Below are positions 60,801-64,000 of a DNA stretch of 64,000 nt, piece after piece (position 1 is the stretch's first letter; the number at the start of each line of letters is the position of its first letter). The position numbers and the translations under genes were made by a program. Origin of the DNA: Beta vulgaris subsp. vulgaris (lineage: Eukaryota; Streptophyta; Magnoliopsida; Caryophyllales; Amaranthaceae); assembly GCF_026745355.1 (NCBI RefSeq), contig NC_079206.1, positions 8,469,531 to 8,533,530 of the forward strand, in the 5' to 3' direction. The notes under the pieces were generated by a model. It was not told the origin of the DNA and did no database searches. It worked only from the letters and a program-made list of their open reading frames with translations.

Positions 60801-63800
60801 AATTAAAAGCCCACCATCCTTAAAAAAATTTAAAAACCCGCTACTCTTCAACAACAAAAAAAAAAAAATTAAAAGCCCGACTATTTCTAACAGTTCCAAC
60901 TCAAAAGTGAAAATGGATGGTGTATTTTGAAATCCCAAGATGACAAAATGAGAAATGTAGTACAACAATGCACTGAAGCAAATATCCATACACTGAAGAT
61001 TTACTTGAGTTACGTTATAAGTAACTAGCCTTATATGTATGCAATATATGAGAAAGCATATAAAAAATTAAATTAATTATGTAGAATAATTATCTTTGTA
61101 TTTTGTTTTTTTTTTTTTTCAAAAAGCTGCTTTTCAGTTTCAATGTTTCGGCTTAACGTTTTGGTTCAAATGAAGCAGTTAGTTATCTTTTTTTTTCTTT
61201 TACAACTTTTTGGTGTCCTATATGTGTTGTCATATATAATCACTAGGGGAAAAAACATAAAGGGCTGCGCAGGAAGGGCTGCGCTTTTCGTAAAAGCGCA
61301 GCCCTACTAGTAAAGGGCTGCGCTTTTTTAAAAAAGCGCAGCCCTTCCTGAAAAATTTTGAAATTTCGGAATCGCGCGCTTTGAAATATTGAGCGGGGAT
61401 TCGTCAAATATATTATCCCTCATTCTCTCTCCTCTCTCACGTCCCTCATTATTCCTTTCCTCCTTATCTCTCACCCTCTCTTCTCTCTCATCCTCTCTTC
61501 TCTCTCAAAAACTCCCATAAACATTTGTCTCAAAAACCCATTTTAAGTTTTTCCGATTTGCACTAAACATGACGACGGAGTCCGATTGCCTATTGTGATA
61601 CCTTTTCGGAAGCGGAACGAGCCAACGAGTCAAACTCACCGCTATGCTGTGACGTTTAGGCTTTTTAAGCCATCCGAGTTCGTTTAAGCCTCCAAATACC
61701 CATTTTAAGTTTTTCCGAAATTTTTTTTTCCATTAAATTATGTATTTGGGTTTTGTTTTATGTATTTAAACATTATTAGGTTGTAGTTCTTGTATTTTTT
61801 CAGATCTATAATGTTCTTGTATACTTCTCTTTGTTTATATATTTTGATTAATGTTCTTGTATACTTCTCTTTGTTTTGATTAATGTTCTTGCTTGTATAC
61901 TTCTCTTTGTTTTGATTAATGTTCTTATATACTTCTCTTTGTTTTGAATGTTATTCTTGTATACTTCTCTTTGTTTATTTTGATTAATGTTATTCTTGTA
62001 TACTTCTCTTTGTTTATTTTGATTAATGTTATTCTTGTATACTTCTCTTTGTTTATTTTGATTAATGTTCTTGTTATACTTCTCTTTGTATATTAGTTTT
62101 TGTTCCTTTTTTTCATTTTCGTTTCATTCTTTTTATTGTTTTGGGTTTAGTATTTTCGTTTCGTTTCTCTTCTCTTCTGTTTAATTTCAGAAAATGTGAG
62201 ATTATGAGTAAAAAAAATGACAAAAAAATTTTTTTTTTTTTAAAAAAGCGCAGCCCTTCTAGCCCAGAAGGGCTGCGCTTTTTCCTAACTAGCGCAGCCC
62301 TTCTAGCTTAAGGCCTGCGCTTTTCTAGCGCAGCCCTACTTAAAAAGTGAAGGGCTGCTACTGAAAGGGCTGCTGTAAAAAAGCGCAGCCCTACATGCCT
62401 TTTTTAGCGCAACGCTTCTTCATTTTTCCACTAGTGAATAAAGATTGTTAGTGAATATTGAACAACGTTATCACATAACAAACACAAATAATAAAAGGTT
62501 AATACTATATGTCTATATCTTAACACCAAAAAATGATATAAAAAAAATGAAAACCAAAACACAAACTCAACAAGATTCCAGGTGATTATATATATTTAGT
62601 GATAAACTTTTTTTTTTTTTGTTTTTCCGTTTCAAAAGAGAGATAAGCGGTCACCTTAAAACGAGGGTATTTTCCGGTTAATGCGTGAAACCAAATAAAT
62701 ATGGCTGAAATAACACCATCGATCCGGACATCAATATGCCAGGAACCAATCTCATCTGCAAGCACTTTGGCTCGTGATCTTGAGGCTTCAGAACTGCAAA
62801 AAAGAAAAGGGACTTCTAACAATTTATAACCTATAAAGTATTACATTACCTAGGCATCAACAACCCATTAAGAATCCTCAGGCCGGAGGTATTAGGCCCG
62901 AGAAATAACTAGATATTAGGCCCGAGAAATAACGATTCATCGAACCATTTTGTTAAAAGAAACAACTAGAAATTAGGCCCTAGATATAATGTCACAAATT
63001 ATTTGATAGATAACAATTTTAACTTTAGGGCTTTAGAGTTAATGGCAAATTGAAATTATAAAAATCGGTTACTGGAATTCAGCGTTCAATTTTTTCTTCT
63101 CATATTACCATTTATTATTTTCTTTTGTTTTAAGAAGAGAATTATACATGCCAAGGATGTTTTGGCTCAATGGTTAAGATTGAGGTGCTGTGAACAATAG
63201 GTCACACGTTTGAATCTCCCTACCTTTCTTTGTACTGCCTCCGTGGCTCATATGAATTTAAAAAAAAAAGAGAACTATATATAGTAGTCGTGATATATAA
63301 TATGTCTCTCTCTTCTTAATGCTTTCCTCCTGCCCCTAAACCATCTGTAAAATATAGTCTTCTGTTAGAAAGAGAAGCTATATGTTTTTGCTTGAGTGGA
63401 AAATTTAAATAATCTTTTAGATTATTATTAATAGACTAATTTTGCTAAGACTTAGATATAATCATGATAATTTGAATTCATAAAAAATATTTTCTTTATA
63501 TATGATATATACATAGTTAAGTTCAGCTAAAAAGTAGATTTAATACTCTTCTATTCCAGAATAGTCTGAACACTTTTTTTTATATTTGTCTGAAATTAAT
63601 TTGAATACTTCCATTACTTTAATATATCAACCTTTATAATATTTATAAACATGTTAATTAAGATATCAATAGGCAAGAATATGTTTGGAGCCTGTTGAAG
63701 AAAGAAAAAGTCAGTACTTCATCCCATAGAAATTTGCTGACTTAAATTTTAATTTCTCACTTTATCTTACCTACTTTGTGATCTCTACATTCTGTTTGAC

Positions 63801-64000
63801 TTATTATTATTGACATTTATGATCAGTCACACTTATAATGGTACTAATATGATGCACAACATATATATAATGCGAGAAGATATCTCTTGGAGTGATTATG
63901 TAGCAGCTTGTACTTATTTTCAGTTCCCATGTATACAGTGTGAAAAATGCGTTTTGCGAACTCCTTGCTATCACTTGGGATTTGGCCATCAGGATACTGG
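39885..64000 (-). CDS. NADS: Glutamine-dependent NAD+ synthetase, 3' seven exons (C-terminal 308 aa)
   Basis: Minus-strand exons in transcript order: 64000-63914 (continues beyond the window), 62793-62655, 54474-54298, 52499-52332, 52176-52081, 40650-40522 and 40016-39885 (TAG at 39885-39887). All junctions are GT-AG and in frame. The product is the C-terminal synthetase domain: [18 protein letters not shown], the [21 protein letters not shown] block, [47 protein letters not shown] and [20 protein letters not shown]. The enzyme makes NAD+ from deamido-NAD+, ATP and glutamine in the cytosol. The glutaminase domain and SGGxDS P-loop lie upstream of the window. Introns of 11.4 kb and 8.2 kb are filled with transposons. 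Relatives read RGYLTKYDC where this reads RGNLTK-HDC. No stop or frameshift is seen. Confidence 0.95.
41129..41763. mobile_element. hAT-type MITE in the 5' LTR (635 bp) with perfect 8-bp duplication
   Basis: The ends CAGGGCCG and CGGCCCTG are inverted. ACTTTATG is duplicated exactly (41121-41128, 41764-41771). The 3' LTR at about 50755 shows the empty site, so this insertion came after the retrotransposon. Subterminal GGGGGCCCTGTGC occurs at both ends in the same orientation. Confidence 0.95.
41575..41645 (-). other. tRNA-like sequence (A and B boxes) inside the MITE
   Basis: On the minus strand AGTGGTAGAGCG (A-box-like) is followed 37 bases later by GTTCGAATCCC (B-box-like), at tRNA-like spacing. 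I could not form a full cloverleaf with confidence, so it is a captured tRNA or SINE-head fragment rather than a functional tRNA gene. Confidence 0.5.
42872..42883 (+). other. Primer-binding site (initiator tRNA-Met type)
   Basis: TGGTATTAGAAC lies just inside the 5' LTR and resembles the plant copia consensus TGGTATCAGAGC, complementary to the 3' end of initiator methionine tRNA. Two substitutions are visible. Confidence 0.85.
43169..44673 (+). pseudogene. Sirevirus gag and protease remnant
   Basis: Fragments in several frames follow copia order. There is a gag segment with [13 protein letters not shown] (about 43230), a coiled-coil-like charged stretch (43750-44110), a zinc knuckle [14 protein letters not shown] (44288-44329), then a protease start [12 protein letters not shown] (about 44497). 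Frameshifts separate the first fragment from the rest. The protease triplet reads D-N-G rather than D-S/T-G. Downstream sequence keeps only a trace of the pre-integrase region before the hAT insertion. Confidence 0.85.
45104..48659 (+). mobile_element. hAT element with perfect 8-bp target duplication (3.56 kb)
   Basis: The ends TAGGGATGGCAATGGG and CCCATTGCCATCTCTA are inverted. GTCCCACC flanks both sides exactly (45096-45103, 48660-48667). Subterminal regions are dense in GGGTCTGGGTC and GACCCGACCC in both orientations, typical transposase-binding clusters. It contains a damaged transposase gene. It is inserted in the Sirevirus-like element, so it is younger than that element. Confidence 0.96.
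46111..47877 (+). pseudogene. hAT transposase (BED finger / dimerisation domain), broken
   Basis: The first frame (46111-46815) has a BED zinc finger (C-x2-C at about 46321 and H-x-H region at about 46377) and the TTDMWT catalytic-Asp motif. It stops at TAA 46813-46815. After an apparent intron (46842 to about 46933) similarity continues with PCPHTKG and VVDNCSTND (second Asp). A one-base shift lies in an A8 run at about 47091-47098. The last frame (47089-47877) contains [10 protein letters not shown] and the C-terminal hAT dimerisation block ([19 protein letters not shown]). Between KRIEKFEEA and MLEKFDNYW about 150-190 residues usual for the family are missing. It cannot make a full transposase. 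Confidence 0.9.
49122..49690. repeat. Tandem duplication, ~284-bp unit
   Basis: Two near-identical copies start at AGTATATTCGAAGATTATTA (49122 and 49406). Each contains the palindromic GTGGCACAGTGCCAC, a TTATGATGTTTAT block and TTCAAATCTTTAAG. The second has an extra CACACAGTGCCACAGTG. It lies in the 3' non-coding region of the Sirevirus-like element. Confidence 0.9.
49916..50465. mobile_element. Probable hAT MITE rich in GGGTACCC
   Basis: The left end TAGAAGTGAGCAGAAATC resembles TAGGGGTGAGCA-type hAT ends. The right end ..GGGTGCCCGAT is worn. GATATTA is present on both sides (49909-49915, 50466-50472). Many GGTACCCGG / CCGGGTACCC blocks occur in both orientations. Confidence 0.6.
50592..51859 (+). 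repeat. 3' LTR
   Basis: The second copy of the ~1.26-kb LTR is preceded by the purine tract and ends TGTTCCAAC. Differences from the 5' LTR are scattered substitutions and short indels, so the element is not brand new. Confidence 0.93.
52589..53132. mobile_element. Stowaway-like MITE (TACCTC family), interrupted by a Harbinger MITE
   Basis: The left end CTACCTCTGTA and right end TACGGAGGTAG are inverted, extended by TTTTTTAGTTGCA and its complement. TA lies on both sides (52587-52588, 53133-53134). The Harbinger MITE at 52593-52876 is inserted four bases inside its left end. It lies in a NADS intron. Confidence 0.82.
52593..52876. mobile_element. Harbinger-type MITE with TTCAG arrays, copy C, in a NADS intron (284 bp)
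   Basis: The ends CGGCCTGTTCTC and GAGAACATGCCC are inverted, and TAC is duplicated (52590-52592, 52877-52879). TTCAG/TTCAA units occupy 52619-52707 and 52746-52848. Relative to NADS (minus strand) the array reads CTGAA, the opposite of the trehalase case. Confidence 0.92.
53284..53422. mobile_element. Mutator-type MITE, GGTCT...AGAGACC family, copy 3 (139 bp)
   Basis: It is flanked by an exact 9-bp duplication ACTTTATAT (53275-53283, 53423-53431). The ends carry AAAAGAGATAGTCTAATTTT and GCGGTCTCTTACAAGAC, so it is inverted relative to copies 1 and 2. It is the shortest copy, with most of the middle lost. Confidence 0.9.
53640..53844. mobile_element. Stowaway-like MITE in a NADS intron
   Basis: CTTCTTCCATTC and GGAATGTAGGAAG are near-inverse ends with TA on both sides. 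The interior GAGAGGAGAGAGATAGAGAA motif matches the copies at 271 and 29833. Confidence 0.75.
54515..54772. mobile_element. Stowaway-like MITE (TACCTC family) in the 8.2-kb NADS intron
   Basis: The left end CTACCTCCGTACCAAATTAG and right end CTAATTTGGGACGGATGGAG are inverted, with TA at 54513-54514 and 54773-54774. The interior resembles the copy at 52589-53132 (AAAATTATAAAAAT, GACGAATCAAACAAGA-like segments). Confidence 0.85.
54825..55786. other. Probable insertion of unknown class
   Basis: The flanks GCACATGC (54817-54824) and ACACATGC (55787-55794) match at 7 of 8 positions. The segment has a purine-rich GACGACG/GAAG stretch (about 55015-55200) that looks like a former 5' leader or exon. 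Terminal inverted repeats are weak. Opposing frames of 150 and 70 codons are low complexity. Confidence 0.35.
55942..56837. mobile_element. Harbinger/Tourist-type MITE with a G-rich minisatellite core (896 bp)
   Basis: The ends GGGGACGTTTGGTTG and CAACCAAACACCCCC are inverted, with TAA duplicated (55939-55941, 56838-56840). The core (about 56140-56510) is a tandem array of ~55-60-bp units with GGTTTTCGGCGGGTGGGGG and GTTTTCGAGGG. It carries many runs of three or more G on the plus strand. The 118-codon frame at 56240 simply reads this repeat. Confidence 0.88.
56841..57918. other. Intron DNA, no gene recognised
   Basis: AT-rich sequence within the 8.2-kb NADS intron. A minus-strand frame at 57365-57559 has no recognisable domain. 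Confidence 0.5.
57919..58350. mobile_element. hAT MITE (TAGAGCTGATAAAAGT ends), 432 bp
   Basis: The left end TAGAGCTGATAAAAGT and right end ACTTTTGCCAACTCTA are near-inverse. The flanks ATTTAGAT (57911-57918) and GTTTAGAT (58351-58358) match at 7 of 8 positions. The interior carries many ACACGA / CGTGTTG-like short repeats. Confidence 0.83.
58544..59103. mobile_element. hAT MITE (GGTTTGCGG family), intact copy (560 bp)
   Basis: TAGGGGTGTTC and GAACAGCCCTA are inverted ends. GGTATAAT is duplicated exactly (58536-58543, 59104-59111). Both subterminal regions are packed with GCGGTTTGGGTTGCGG and AACCCAAACCGC blocks in both orientations. It serves as the reference for the interrupted copy at 24658-26142. 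Confidence 0.95.
59291..60603. mobile_element. Harbinger-type element with GATCA pentamer arrays (1,313 bp)
   Basis: The ends GGCTATGTTCAGTTCACCT and AGGTGAACTGAACATAGCC are perfect inverted repeats. TTA is duplicated (59288-59290, 60604-60606). Arrays of GATCA/CAGAT pentamers broken by AAAAAATAAGTTCAGATC lie next to both ends in the same orientation. The middle is (TTA)n-rich filler plus a fragment resembling the TACCTC Stowaway interior. It shares its plan and the AATAAGTTCAG motif with the TTCAG family but has its own ends. Confidence 0.93.
61241..62436. mobile_element. Non-autonomous CACTA (En/Spm) element (1,196 bp)
   Basis: The left end CACTAGGGGAAAAA and right end TTTTTCCACTAGTG are inverted. 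AAT is duplicated (61238-61240, 62437-62439), the 3-bp target of CACTA elements. Both subterminal regions carry repeated AAGGGCTGCGC / GCGCAGCCCTT motifs in both orientations, the expected transposase-binding pattern. The middle has a 33-36-bp tandem repeat. No transposase frame is present. Confidence 0.95.
61805..62090. repeat. ~35-bp tandem repeat inside the CACTA element
   Basis: About eight units of TTGATTAATGTTCTTGTATA plus CTTCTCTTTGTTT vary by small indels (TTATTC insertions). Non-coding. Confidence 0.88.
63147..63268 (+). mobile_element. tRNA-derived SINE (122 bp)
   Basis: A-box-like TGGTTAAGATTG (about 63171) and B-box-like CGTTTGAATCTCC (about 63208) are followed by a short body and an A run. 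AGAGAATTATA (63136-63146) and AGAGAACTATA (63269-63279) match at 10 of 11 bases, a target-primed duplication. It is inserted in a NADS intron, antisense to the gene. Confidence 0.85.

Overview
The window is plant nuclear DNA. The genes are split by GT-AG introns, the intergenic DNA is AT-rich, and there are nested plant-type transposons, low-copy metabolic genes and no operons. Gene content fits a eudicot. A family such as Amaranthaceae is possible, but I cannot prove it from sequence alone.

Layout. (1) 1-1879, plus strand: the last two exons of a Tim17/Tim22/Tim23-family protein gene. Its intron carries a Stowaway-type MITE and a small retroposon with a 14-bp target duplication. (2) 3110-5503: a Mutator-like element with terminal inverted repeats of nearly 300 bp. 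(3) 6264-15058, plus strand: a complete 18-exon gene for an ABCF3/GCN-type ABC protein (717 aa). (4) 15059-28144: a gene-poor block. It holds a broken last exon of a GABA-transporter-like gene, a copia remnant, a Harbinger-type MITE made largely of TTCAG pentamers, a foldback element, a hAT MITE split by a second repeat element, and nested Mutator-type MITEs. (5) 28145-34202, plus strand: a complete 11-exon trehalase gene (586 aa) with MITEs in introns 1 and 10. (6) 34203-39788: repeats and a 5'-truncated LINE with a 933-codon open frame. (7) 39885-64000, minus strand: the 3' seven exons of glutamine-dependent NAD+ synthetase, spread over 24 kb. One intron is 11.4 kb and holds a Sirevirus-like LTR retrotransposon that itself carries a defective hAT element and further MITEs. 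Another is 8.2 kb and holds CACTA, Harbinger, hAT and G-rich elements.

The three well-supported housekeeping genes (translation-associated ABCF protein, trehalase, NAD+ synthetase) are functionally independent; nothing suggests a cluster. The unusual content is in the repeats. Many insertions keep exact target-site duplications, so superfamily and nesting order can be read directly. The most unusual are Harbinger-type MITEs carrying direct-orientation pentamer arrays (TTCAG or GATCA), one of them in sense orientation inside a trehalase intron. A two-copy element family with a perfect or near-perfect hairpin at each end and a ~20-bp minisatellite inside is also notable. I found no CRISPR array and no confident functional tRNA or rRNA gene.
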